This document shows positions 36,601 to 44,386 of a DNA stretch of 64,000 bases, in pieces. Positions within the stretch are counted from its first letter, which is position 1, and the number at the start of each line of letters is the position of its first letter. The stretch lies in contig NZ_QUBS01000090.1 of NCBI RefSeq assembly GCF_003390925.1, forward strand, positions 248,001-312,000, in the 5' to 3' direction. The position numbers were made by a program, and so were the translations under genes. The stretch comes from Trinickia diaoshuihuensis. GTDB lineage: Bacteria > Pseudomonadota > Gammaproteobacteria > Burkholderiales > Burkholderiaceae. The notes under the pieces are model-generated. The model had not been told where the DNA came from and ran no database searches. It saw nothing but the letters and a program-made list of their open reading frames with translations.

Positions 36601-36821
36601 AGCACCGTCAGATTGCGCTCGTTCACGGTCGTGATGCGGTTGGCCATCTCGTCGGCCGATAAGCCGCTGTACGTCCAGATCACGCTGATGACGGGGATGT
36701 CGATATCGGGCAGCACGTCGACCGGCGTGCGCACGAGCGTAAGCGGTGTCGCCAGCACGATCGCGAGCGCCATGACGATAAACGTATAGGGCCGCGCGAG
36801 GGCCAGCCTGACGATCCACAT
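33654..36821 (-). CDS. RND-family proton-driven efflux pump
   Basis: A full-length 1,055-residue RND permease with the two-times-six helix layout. The proton relay Asp pair is in GILVDDATVTIENIERH. The opening (VRLALARPYTF ... TPVDVLPDIDIPVISV) and LTGGIMTVGVATANSILVVSFA are typical of the branch between HAE-1 and CzcA pumps usually annotated as AcrB/MdtB-like. Substrates cannot be told from sequence. It is transcribed with the adaptor and outer-membrane factor (ATGA and GTGA overlaps), and follows the binding-protein gene by 24 bases, which places it at the end of the long minus-strand run. Confidence 0.94.
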   Translation of the reverse strand: MWIVRLALARPYTFIVMALAIVLATPLTLVRTPVDVLPDIDIPVISVIWTYSGLSADEMANRITTVNERNLTVLVSNIQHSESQSLAGIAIIKLFLQPHTDVRTAMAQAVSAEEAQLRFMPPGATPPLILTYSASSIPVLQLGISSPVMSEQALNDAATNFLRPQLVTIPGTVVPFAYGGKPRVISVDLDTRALLAKNLTPSDVINAVNAQNLILPSGTAKIGATEYSVMTNASPDTIDGLNRIPVRTIDGATTYLGEVAHVRDGFSPQTNVVRQDGHRGVLMSVMKSGEASTLSIVDAIHALLPHVAQSLPPDLKIVSLFDQSVFVKAAVQGVAREAVIAAALTAAMVLLFLGNWRSTLIIAISIPLSILASLIALSALGESINIMTLGGLALAVGILVDDATVTIENIERHLHMGSSLREAILDGAGEIAVPAFVSTLSICIVFVPMFFLTGVARYLFVPLAEAVVFAMLASYLLSRTLVPTLALLLTRHPPMHVDDAHEGTSLFARVHRRFQRVFDRLHANYVVLLTMALERPGRFGGVFLGGCLLSTALLFVVGTDFFPSVDSGAIRLHMRGPTGLRIEETARLADEVEGAVREVVPVSERGPILDNLGLPYSGINLSYSNAGTIGTFDGELMIALAPNHAPAERYIERLRTLLPQRFPGVEFFFQPADIVTQILNFGLPAAIDVQIVGANQRANFAVASRLMKAMRSLPGTVDVHIQQRVNEPTLVFQMDRSRLQQLDLTAQNVAQNLLVALSGSSQTAPAFWLNEHNGVQYPLSVQMPQYDAASLDSLMRIPVTAPSGTGRPQLLGNLVRVERRALPAEVSHYNIRPAIDVLVSVQGRDLGSVARAIDKLVAAARPTLARGSDIDVRGQVETMRSSFSGLYIGLAVAVVLVYLLIVVNFQSWLDPLIIISALPAALAGIAWMLFLTGTRLSVPALTGGIMTVGVATANSILVVSFARERLAAGATPLAAALEAGATRMRPVLMTATAMIVGMLPMALGVGEAAEQNAPLGRAVIGGLLFATVSTLVFVPLVFSVLHGRLARKYDAGHAS

Positions 36822-36845
36822 TGCGTCTTTCCCGCGTCGATACCG

Positions 36846-37820
36846 TTACTGCGAAAACAGCGCGGCAAAGCGCTTGAGCACCGCATCGCGGCCGGTCCCG
36901 CCGCCGGTCCGGTCCGCGGGCGCCGGCAGCAGCTTGATCGAATCGAGCCCCGGCCGTTTGGCCGCCACATCATCGCGCGCGGGGATGATGAACTCGTCGG
37001 CGACGTCTTGCTGGCCCTTGCGCGAAAGCACGAAATCGACGAAGCGCTTCGCATCGCGCACCGCTTGCGCTCGCTTCATGATCATCATGGGCCGCGCCGT
37101 CGCAATCGTGCCCGAGCGCGGGAAGATCACCTCGATTGGGGCGCCGTGCGCCTTGTCCTCGAGCGCCGTATGGTCGGCCACGGCGAACAGCGCCGCTTTG
37201 CCGCCTTTGAGCACGGCATCCATCGCCTGCGCATTCGAGCCGGAAGGCGCCAGGCCGTTGTCGCGCAACGCGGCGAGCAGTCCCCAGATGTCGGTGCCGC
37301 GTTGAGCGTCGAGCGCCGCGATGAGATCGAGCGAGGAGCCCGATTGCGCGGGATCGACGGTACCGATCCGGTCGCGATAGACGGGCGCCGCGAGGTCGTT
37401 CCAGTCCTCGGGCCGCGGCGTGCCGCTATCGACGCGCCACACGAGCGCAAGCGTCGCGACGCCCTGGGCGATGAAACGCGGCGTGCGATAAGCGCTGGGC
37501 ACATGCTCGTACCCCGCCGGCCGATAGGGCAATAGCTCGCCACGCCGGCTCATCTCCAGCGCCGTGTCCCACGAACCCAGAATCACGACGTCGGCGGGCG
37601 CCGCGCTAGGATCGGCCAAGCGCGCGAGCACCTGGCCCGTGTCCCCTTGGAAGACGTTGACCTCAATGCCCGTTTCGTCGCGGAAATCGGCCGCCAAGCG
37701 GCGAATGAGCGGCGCGGGCCCGACGCTATAAACGGTCAATGCCGCCGCATCGGACGCGGCCGTCGCACACGCGAGCACCGCACAGCATGCAGTGAGAAGC
37801 CGCACAAAGGGTCGTTTCAT
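36846..37820 (-). CDS. Periplasmic solute-binding protein (iron/2-aminoethylphosphonate-type)
   Basis: A 324-residue secreted binding protein: signal peptide to about residue 27 (SDAAA), then LTVYSVGPAPLIRRLAADFRDETGIEVNVFQGDTGQVLARL, the pattern of type 2 binding proteins of the AfuA/PhnS group. No ABC permease or ATPase is adjacent, so it is an orphan. It lies between the DAHP synthase and the RND pump with 24-base gaps on both sides. It may feed another transporter or sense a ligand. Confidence 0.85.
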   Translation of the reverse strand: MKRPFVRLLTACCAVLACATAASDAAALTVYSVGPAPLIRRLAADFRDETGIEVNVFQGDTGQVLARLADPSAAPADVVILGSWDTALEMSRRGELLPYRPAGYEHVPSAYRTPRFIAQGVATLALVWRVDSGTPRPEDWNDLAAPVYRDRIGTVDPAQSGSSLDLIAALDAQRGTDIWGLLAALRDNGLAPSGSNAQAMDAVLKGGKAALFAVADHTALEDKAHGAPIEVIFPRSGTIATARPMMIMKRAQAVRDAKRFVDFVLSRKGQQDVADEFIIPARDDVAAKRPGLDSIKLLPAPADRTGGGTGRDAVLKRFAALFSQ

Positions 37821-37844
37821 TATTATGGATCTTGCCGCGTTGGT

Positions 37845-38975
37845 TCAAACGTTAGCCAGAGTTTCGAGGTTTCCGAGGCTGCCGAGCCGCGCGCGCCGGG
37901 CTCGACCCGCCGTGCGCCGGCGGCGTACCGCCAGCGCCAGTTGCTCGACGACACGCTCCGTGTCGCCCCAGCCGATGCATGCGTCGGTGATACTTTGTCC
38001 GTAGACGAGTTCGCACCCCGCGCGCAGATCCTGCCGTCCGTCGACGAGATTCGACTCGACCATTACGCCCACCACGGCCTGATTGCCCTCACCGACGAGC
38101 CGTGCCAGGTAATCGCAGACGAGCAGTTGATTTGCATGACGTTTGCGGCTGTTGCCGTGCGACGCATCGATGACCACGCGCTCGGGCAGGCCGCGCTGCG
38201 CGAGCGCGGCGCACGCCTGCGCAATGCTCTGCGCGTCGTAGTTCGGCTCTTTGCCGCCCCGCAAGACGAGGTGGCAAGCCGCGTTGCCGGTCGTGCCGAT
38301 CGTCGCGAGCGTGCCGTCGGGTGCGACCGACAAAAACTGATGCGGGCGGCTCGCCGCCTTCAGCGCATCGGCGGCGATCGTCACGTTGCCGTCGGTGCCG
38401 TTCTTGAAGCCGATCGGACAGGGCAGCCCCGAGGCGATCTGCCGATGAATCTGCGACTCGGTCGTGCGCGCGCCGATCGCCCCCCAGGCGATCAGATCGC
38501 TCAGAAAATGCGTCGCCGCGGGTTCGAGGAACTCGGTCGCGGCCGGCACGCCCAGCAAGTTGATGTCGATGAGTAGCCGCCGCGCGAGCCGCAAGCCCAG
38601 GCGCACGTCGCTGCTGCCGTCGAGCAACGGATCGTTGAGCAAGCCCTTCCATCCGTCGATCGTGCGCGGCTTCTCGAAGTACGCGCGCATGACGATCTCG
38701 ACGTCGTCCGCATAAACGCGCCGCAACGCCGCGATTTTCTCCGCATAGACGAGCGCGGCGTCGACGTCATGGATCGAACACGGCCCGACGACGAGCGCAA
38801 GGCGATCATCGTCGCGGGCGACGATCGCGCCCAGTGCGCGGCGCGCCCGCTCGACCGTATCGAAAGCCGCCGCTCCGGGCAGCACGGTGCAAAGCTCCGC
38901 GGGCGACGGCAGCGGCGTGACCTCGGCGATACGTCCACCGTGGTAGGTACCGTCCTGATGAAGGCCTTCGTTCAT
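37845..38975 (-). CDS. aroG: 3-deoxy-7-phosphoheptulonate (DAHP) synthase, class I
   Basis: A 376-residue AroF/G/H-type enzyme that condenses phosphoenolpyruvate and erythrose 4-phosphate, the first step of the shikimate pathway. Signatures: LVVGPCSIHD, YFEKPRTIDGWKGLLNDP, GARTTESQ, IGFKNGTDGN and DASHGNSRK. The last 25 residues form an Arg-rich tail not typical of the family. A DAHP synthase in an accessory run usually means extra flux to an aromatic precursor. Here the product chain leads to prephenate, the co-substrate of carboxy-SAM synthases such as the CmoA-like protein encoded upstream in the same run. Confidence 0.93.
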   Translation of the reverse strand: MNEGLHQDGTYHGGRIAEVTPLPSPAELCTVLPGAAAFDTVERARRALGAIVARDDDRLALVVGPCSIHDVDAALVYAEKIAALRRVYADDVEIVMRAYFEKPRTIDGWKGLLNDPLLDGSSDVRLGLRLARRLLIDINLLGVPAATEFLEPAATHFLSDLIAWGAIGARTTESQIHRQIASGLPCPIGFKNGTDGNVTIAADALKAASRPHQFLSVAPDGTLATIGTTGNAACHLVLRGGKEPNYDAQSIAQACAALAQRGLPERVVIDASHGNSRKRHANQLLVCDYLARLVGEGNQAVVGVMVESNLVDGRQDLRAGCELVYGQSITDACIGWGDTERVVEQLALAVRRRRTAGRARRARLGSLGNLETLANV

Positions 38976-39027
38976 ATCCTCGGTCCTCGATGATCGTTGG
39001 ATACCGCGCGCTTGCGCAGGCAGCGCC

Positions 39028-39573
39028 TCAAATAATCCCCACCGCCCCGAGCAACGAGCCCGCCGCGATGAGGTAGATCGGATTGAGCCGCCGCGTCATC
39101 GCGACGCCGGTCGCCGCGGCCGTCAGCAGCAATGTGCGCACCCAGCGCTCGTCCATATGCGAGGCGCCGACCGAGAGAATCCAGCCCGTCGCCAGCACGA
39201 GCCCGACCGTCAGCGGCGCCAGCGAGCGGCGAATCAGCTTGTGCCATTCGGTGCCGCTGTGGCGTGCGCCGAGCGTCTCGACGGCGAATGCGAGCAGCGA
39301 CGTCGGCCCGCACATCGCGCAGATCGACGCGAGCGCACCGGGCAGACTTGCAACCCAAAAACCGTACATGGCCACGATCTGCACGTTCGGCCCCGGCGCC
39401 GCCTGTGCGAGCGCGTTCAGCGCGATGAAGTCTTGATCGGTCATGAGGCGCAGATCGTCGACGAGAAACCGATGCATCTCCGGCAAGACCGCGCTCGCAC
39501 CGCCGAACGCGATGATCGAGATCAGAAAGAAATGCAGCGCCAGGACGCGCGTCAGATTCAGGTTCAGGCTCAT
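39028..39573 (-). CDS. chrA: Chromate/sulfate-type transporter, second half (short ChrA)
   Basis: A 181-residue CHR-superfamily half with the family opening LHFFLISIIAFGGASAVLPEMHR, the LAQAAPGPNVQIVAMYGFWVA motif and C-terminal helices. It starts with an ATG that overlaps the stop of the preceding half (ATGA). The two halves together equal one long-chain ChrA. CHR proteins export chromate or move sulfate. Confidence 0.9.
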   Translation of the reverse strand: MSLNLNLTRVLALHFFLISIIAFGGASAVLPEMHRFLVDDLRLMTDQDFIALNALAQAAPGPNVQIVAMYGFWVASLPGALASICAMCGPTSLLAFAVETLGARHSGTEWHKLIRRSLAPLTVGLVLATGWILSVGASHMDERWVRTLLLTAAATGVAMTRRLNPIYLIAAGSLLGAVGII

Positions 39574-40232
39574 GACGCTCCCCCTCCCTGCTTGCGGCCG
39601 TCGATGCGGCGCGCCGCCGAGCTTGCGTATTTGCGCATCGCGAACTCGCAAACGATCGCCGCCGGCACGAGCACCAGCATGACGTGCACGAGCGGCAGAT
39701 GCAGCACGGCGATCGCGATGAAAGGCAGCAAGCTCAGCAAGATCGTATGGATGCGCCGTGTCAACGCTCGCGCGAGCCGCAGCCCCGTCTCGATGCTCAG
39801 ACCCGCGGCGACGGCCGCCATCCCCTTGAGCGCGCCATGCACCTCGGGCAGCTTGCCGTACCAGCGGTACAGCAGCGCGAGCGCGATCAGAATCACGAAC
39901 GGCGGAATCAACAGGCCCGTGACAGCGGCCACGGCGCCGCGCCAGCCGCACCGCCGCGCGCCGAACATCACCGCGAGATGCGTCCCGTTCGCGCCGGGCA
40001 GCACTTGGGCGAAGCCGAGCAGCTCGGTGAATTCCTGATCCGTCAGCCACGCTTTCGTATCGACGAGCGTGCGCCGCGCCCACGGCAAGATGCCGCCGAA
40101 GCCGCATAAGCCGATCGTCGCGAACGCGACGAACAGGGCGGCCGGCGAGACCGGTGCCGGGACGCGCTCATGCGACGACGCGCCGTGTTGGGCCAGCGTG
40201 CTCAGATGGGGAACGGTGCTTTCGGCTCGCAT
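39570..40232 (-). CDS. chrA: Chromate/sulfate-type transporter, first half (short ChrA)
   Basis: A CHR-domain half of about 220 residues: LFVAFATIGLCGFGGILPWARR followed by TELLGFAQVLPGANGTHLAVMFG are the CHR signature repeats. The start is uncertain. ATG 40232 lies eight bases after the cytochrome stop; ATG 40253 would overlap that gene by 14 bases. It is paired with the second half immediately downstream, as in bipartite short-chain ChrA systems. Confidence 0.88.
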   Translation of the reverse strand: MRAESTVPHLSTLAQHGASSHERVPAPVSPAALFVAFATIGLCGFGGILPWARRTLVDTKAWLTDQEFTELLGFAQVLPGANGTHLAVMFGARRCGWRGAVAAVTGLLIPPFVILIALALLYRWYGKLPEVHGALKGMAAVAAGLSIETGLRLARALTRRIHTILLSLLPFIAIAVLHLPLVHVMLVLVPAAIVCEFAMRKYASSAARRIDGRKQGGGAS

Positions 40233-40239
40233 TGCGTGC

Positions 40240-41067
40240 TCAGTAGCGGGCATCGGAGGGTTTGCCGCCCTTGGGCCAATCGTTGGCTTTCTGGGCGAAG
40301 TCGGGACGCGGCTGCTGCGTGACATACGCCGCCACGTCCACGGCTTCCTGATCAGTCAACGTACCGCCTTTGCCGAGCGGCATGTTGTACTTGATGAACG
40401 CGGCGGCCGGGCCGAGCCGCGCCATGCTGGCGCCGATGTTGTACGACCGGTCGCCCCATAGCGGCGGAATCGCGAACGTGCCGCCCGAACTCATGCCCTC
40501 CCCGTTGGCGCCATGACACGACGCGCACTGCTGCGTATAGACGGCCTGGCCATGCACGCGATCGGGCGTAATCTTCGACATGTTCTCGATCTTGCCCATG
40601 CCGCGGCCCGGTGCGAATTCGCCGCCCTTCACGCCGCGCGACAGAAAGGCCATATACGCGAGCAGGCCGTTCATCTCGGCCGAATCGAACGCGAGCGGCG
40701 TGCCGTTCTCGGAACGCACGAAGCAGTTGTTGATACGCTGCGACAGCGATTCGACGGTGGCGCTGCGCGCGCTATACGACGGCATCACGCCCGTAATACC
40801 GCCCCACGGCGACGCGTTCGGTTGCGTGCCGCCGCCGATATGGCAGCTCGCGCACGAAATCGCGTTTCCCGAGACATGCCCCGCGGCGTAGCGCGGCGTA
40901 TCGAGCGTGATATTGCGCCCGAGCACGATCGCATCCGTATTCGGCCCCGGCGGCAACGCGGCGATACTTGCATCGATATCGTCGGCCCCATATGCCGCAT
41001 CGGCCGCGCATACCGACAGCACGGCAGCCAGCGTGAACATCGAGGCCTGTTTTCGCTTCGATTGCAT
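40240..41067 (-). CDS. tsdA: Dihaem cytochrome c, thiosulfate-dehydrogenase (TsdA)-like
   Basis: A 275-residue exported dihaem cytochrome. A signal peptide (to about residue 27) is followed by haem sites CASCH at 72-76 and 181-185. C115 in RINNCFVRSENG occupies the position of the unusual Cys axial ligand of TsdA, and PWGGITGVMPSYSARSATVESL and GRGMGKIENM match the TsdA fold. TsdA enzymes couple two thiosulfate to tetrathionate. ATG 41067 has AGGAGA upstream. It lies with the CHR transporter pair, hinting at sulfur oxyanion chemistry in this run. Confidence 0.85.
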   Translation of the reverse strand: MQSKRKQASMFTLAAVLSVCAADAAYGADDIDASIAALPPGPNTDAIVLGRNITLDTPRYAAGHVSGNAISCASCHIGGGTQPNASPWGGITGVMPSYSARSATVESLSQRINNCFVRSENGTPLAFDSAEMNGLLAYMAFLSRGVKGGEFAPGRGMGKIENMSKITPDRVHGQAVYTQQCASCHGANGEGMSSGGTFAIPPLWGDRSYNIGASMARLGPAAAFIKYNMPLGKGGTLTDQEAVDVAAYVTQQPRPDFAQKANDWPKGGKPSDARY

Positions 41068-41096
41068 TGACGAATCTCCTCGCATGAGTCTTGTTG

Positions 41097-42263
41097 TCAT
41101 GGACGCGCTTCGAGCGGAACGAAGGCCTGATTCTCGGGGCCGACGTAGTTCGCGCTCGGGCGGATGATCTTGTTGTCGATGCGTTGTTCGATCACATGAG
41201 CGCTCCACCCCGAGGTGCGCGCGATCGCAAAGATCGGGGTGAACATGGCCGTCGGCACGCGCATCTGGTTATAAGCGATCGCGGAGAACCAGTCCATATT
41301 CGGGAACATCTTCTTCGAATCGCGCATCACGTGCATGATGCGCTCGGCGATCTCGAACATCTTGCGGTTGCCCGACTCGTTCGACAGGCGCTCGGCCACC
41401 GAGCGGATCACTTGATGGCGCGGATCGGCCACCGAGTAGACGGGATGGCCGAAGCCGATGATGACTTCCTTCTTCTCGATGCGGCGGCGGATGTCCTCCT
41501 CGGCTTCGTCGGGCGTGTCGTAGCGCTTTTGGATTTCGAACGCGACTTCGTTCGCGCAGCCGTGCTTCGGTCCGCGCAGCGCGCCGATCGCACCCGTGAT
41601 GGCCGAATAGAAATCGGAACCCGTGCTCGCGATCACGCGCGCCGTAAACGTCGATGCGTTGAATTCATGTTCGGCATACAGGTTGAACGACGTATGCAGC
41701 GCGCGCACCCACGATGCCGGTGCCGGGCGGCCGTGCAGCAAGTGCAGGAAATGGCCGCTGATCGAGTCGTCGTCGGTCTCGACATCGATGCGCCGGCCGT
41801 TCTGGCTGAAGTGATACCAGTAGAGCATCATCGAGCCGAGCGAGGCCATCAGGCGGTCGGCGATATCGCGCGTACCCGAAATGCCATGGTCCTCTTTTTC
41901 AGGGAGCACCGTACCGAGCACCGACACGCCCGTGCGCAGCACGTCGAGCGGGTGGGCGCCGGCCGGTGTCGCTTCGAGCGCGTCCTTGACCGCGGACGGC
42001 ACGCCGCGCAGCGATTTGAGCTTGTCCTTGTACGCGATGAGCTCCACCTTGTTCGGCAGCTTGCCGTGCACGAGCAAGTGCGCGATCTCTTCGAATTCGC
42101 ATACGTCGGCGACGTCGAGAATGTCGTAGCCGCGGTAGTGCAGGTCGTTACCCGCGCGGCCCACCGTGCACAGGCGCGAATCGCCGACTACCACGCCTGA
42201 CAGCGCAACGGACTTCTTGGGCTTGAAGCCGAGGGGCTCCGATGCAATCGCATGCTCACTCAT
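41097..42263 (-). CDS. prpC: 2-methylcitrate synthase / citrate synthase
   Basis: A 388-residue short-type citrate synthase of the PrpC branch: [27 protein letters not shown] near the start, [14 protein letters not shown] and [14 protein letters not shown] with the two catalytic His, and [16 protein letters not shown] with the catalytic Asp. It condenses propionyl-CoA (or acetyl-CoA) with oxaloacetate. The usual partners prpB, acnD, prpF and prpR are absent here. It sits 36 bases after the acyl-CoA synthetase, which could supply its acyl-CoA. Confidence 0.9.
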   Translation of the reverse strand: MSEHAIASEPLGFKPKKSVALSGVVVGDSRLCTVGRAGNDLHYRGYDILDVADVCEFEEIAHLLVHGKLPNKVELIAYKDKLKSLRGVPSAVKDALEATPAGAHPLDVLRTGVSVLGTVLPEKEDHGISGTRDIADRLMASLGSMMLYWYHFSQNGRRIDVETDDDSISGHFLHLLHGRPAPASWVRALHTSFNLYAEHEFNASTFTARVIASTGSDFYSAITGAIGALRGPKHGCANEVAFEIQKRYDTPDEAEEDIRRRIEKKEVIIGFGHPVYSVADPRHQVIRSVAERLSNESGNRKMFEIAERIMHVMRDSKKMFPNMDWFSAIAYNQMRVPTAMFTPIFAIARTSGWSAHVIEQRIDNKIIRPSANYVGPENQAFVPLEARP

Positions 42264-42299
42264 CGCGGGTTCTCCTTGTGTTGTCTGGTGCTAGCTTGA

Positions 42300-43979
42300 T
42301 TACTGAGAGGAAACGGAAGTCTCGGCCACGTCCTCGCGCAGCCGGGCCGTGAGCCGCGCGCGCAGTTCGTGTTTTTGGATCTTGCCCGTCGACGTCTTGG
42401 GCAGCGGCTCGAAGCGGATCGCCTTCGGCATCTTGAAGCCGGCCAGCCGCGTGCGGCAGTGCGCGATCAATTCGTCTTCGGTCACTTGCATGCCGGGACG
42501 CGTCTCGACGAATGCGCACGGCACCTCGCCCCATTTGTCGTCGAGCATCGCCACCACGGCCACGGCGCTGACCGCCGGGTGCTGATAGAGCGCGTTTTCG
42601 ACGTCGATGCTGGAGATGTTCTCGCCGCCCGAAATGATGATGTCCTTGCTGCGGTCCTTGATCTGCACGTAACCGTCGGGCCATTGCACGGCCAAATCGC
42701 CGGTATGGAACCAGCCCTGGGCGAACGCCTTGCCGGTCGCCTCCTCGTTCGCGAGATAGCCCTTCATGCACAGGTTGCCGCGAAACATCAGTTCGCCGAT
42801 CGTCATACCGTCGGCCGGAACCGGTTCGAGCGTCTCGGGATGCAGGACCGACAACGCGCCTTGCAATTGATAGGCGACGCCCTGCCGCGCGCGCTTGGCG
42901 GCCCGTTCGGCCGGATCGAGCGCGTCCCATTCGTCACGGGGCACGCAAATCGCCGCCGGGCCGTAGGTCTCGGTCAGCCCGTAGCCGTGCGAGGGGACGA
43001 TTCCTAGCGCTTCCAAACGCTTGAACAGCGTCGGCGACGGCGCCGCGCCGGCCAGCAACGCATGCACGGCGCGCGCGCTGCGCGCATGCCAGTCGCCGAG
43101 CCGCGTATCGATCTCATCGGCGATCAGCGTCTGCACGATCGGGGCGCCGCAGTAGTGCGTCACGCGCTCCGTACACATCAGATCCACGACGCGCGCCGCG
43201 TCGACGCGGCGCAAGCAGACATTCACGCCGGCCCGCGCGGCTAGCGCCCACGCGCAACTCCAGCCGTTGCAGTGAAACAGCGGGAGCGTCCATAGATACA
43301 CGGGGTGCATCGGAATGTCCCAGTCGAGCACGATGCTCAGCGCGCTAAGCGCCGCGCCGCGATGATGGAGCACGACGCCCTTGGGCTTGCCCGTGGTGCC
43401 CGACGTGTAGTTCAGCGCGATGGCATCCCACTCGTCGAGCGGGCGCAGCCATGCGAAGTCCGGATCGCCGCCCGTCAAAAACGTCTCATAGTCGGTCCAA
43501 CCGCGCATCCGATCGAGCGAGAAGGCGCCCGGCCCCACGGGATCGGAATCGACGATCACCCGCAAACCCGGGCAGGCGGCTTCGATCTCGAGCGCGCATG
43601 CTCCGAATTCGGCATCGACGAGCAGCATCTTCGCCCCGCTATGCTCGATCATGTAGACGAGCGAGGCGGCATCGAGCCGGTAATTCAATGCGGCCAACAC
43701 CGCGCCGGCCATCGGCACGCCGAAATGCGCCTCGACCATCGCGGGCGTATTCGGCATCAGCACGGCCACGACGTCGCCGCGCTCGATGCCCGCCTGCGCG
43801 AGCGCGCTGGCGAGACGGCGCGTGCGCGCATACGTGTCGCGCCAGTTGCGGCGCACCGGGCCGTGCACGATCGCCAATCTATCGCCATGCACCTGCGCCG
43901 CGCGCGCGATGTAATCGAGCGGCGTCAGGGCGGCGAAATTGGCGTCGCGGCGCGGCAAATCGGCGTGGCTGTCGCTCAT
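42300..43979 (-). CDS. AMP-forming acyl-CoA synthetase
   Basis: A 559-residue ANL-superfamily enzyme with the P-loop NYTSGTTGKPKGV, HGYGLTETYGPA, GWFHTGDLAVQWPDGYVQIKDRSKDIIISGGENIS and the C-terminal catalytic Lys in KTSTGKIQKHELR. It resembles medium/short-chain (butyryl/propionyl-type) acyl-CoA synthetases. ATG 43979 is preceded by GGAGACGCC; the longer open frame upstream is antisense. It is co-directional with and close to the methylcitrate synthase, consistent with activating a short acid such as propionate. Confidence 0.92.
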   Translation of the reverse strand: MSDSHADLPRRDANFAALTPLDYIARAAQVHGDRLAIVHGPVRRNWRDTYARTRRLASALAQAGIERGDVVAVLMPNTPAMVEAHFGVPMAGAVLAALNYRLDAASLVYMIEHSGAKMLLVDAEFGACALEIEAACPGLRVIVDSDPVGPGAFSLDRMRGWTDYETFLTGGDPDFAWLRPLDEWDAIALNYTSGTTGKPKGVVLHHRGAALSALSIVLDWDIPMHPVYLWTLPLFHCNGWSCAWALAARAGVNVCLRRVDAARVVDLMCTERVTHYCGAPIVQTLIADEIDTRLGDWHARSARAVHALLAGAAPSPTLFKRLEALGIVPSHGYGLTETYGPAAICVPRDEWDALDPAERAAKRARQGVAYQLQGALSVLHPETLEPVPADGMTIGELMFRGNLCMKGYLANEEATGKAFAQGWFHTGDLAVQWPDGYVQIKDRSKDIIISGGENISSIDVENALYQHPAVSAVAVVAMLDDKWGEVPCAFVETRPGMQVTEDELIAHCRTRLAGFKMPKAIRFEPLPKTSTGKIQKHELRARLTARLREDVAETSVSSQ

Positions 43980-44056
43980 GAGGCGTCTCCGTGGATCGAA
44001 CACAGCGAAGCGGAAGGCACGGCACGCGGCCCTCGCAGCGAGGGCCGCCGGTCGAG

Positions 44057-44386
44057 TTAGTCGACGATGAACAGCTTCGCGCCCGTCTCGGTGCGCGAAC
44101 GATGCGGCTCGGCGTTGTCGGCGACCTGATAGCTCTGGCCCGCCTTCAACGTGAAGCGGCGGCCGTCGTCGAGTTCGGTATCGAGCTCGCCTTCGACGAC
44201 ATAGAGGATGTGTCCTTTCGAGCACCAGTGATCGGCCAGATAGCCGGGCGTGTACTCGACCTCGCGCACGCGAATGTCGCCGAACTGACGCGTACGCCAG
44301 TACGCCATACCCGTTTCGCCCTTGTGTTCCGTGCGCTCGACGTCCGACCAGTCGGTCACGCCGAACGGAATTGCGTTCATTTTCAT
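44057..44386 (-). CDS. Small cupin-fold protein (DHCW-motif type)
   Basis: A 109-residue single cupin: YLADHWCSKGHILYVVEGELD gives the first metal motif with a Cys in place of one usual His, and YQVADNAEPHRSRTE the second. Its ATG overlaps the stop of the LanB-like gene (ATGA), so it is translated with the pearlin cluster. It may be a tailoring enzyme, metal-binding accessory or sensor; function unknown. Confidence 0.82.
   Translation of the reverse strand: MKMNAIPFGVTDWSDVERTEHKGETGMAYWRTRQFGDIRVREVEYTPGYLADHWCSKGHILYVVEGELDTELDDGRRFTLKAGQSYQVADNAEPHRSRTETGAKLFIVD

Noticed and set aside
35256-36662. Long plus-strand open frame opposite the RND pump
   Set aside because: Antisense shadow of a clear, full-length pump gene.
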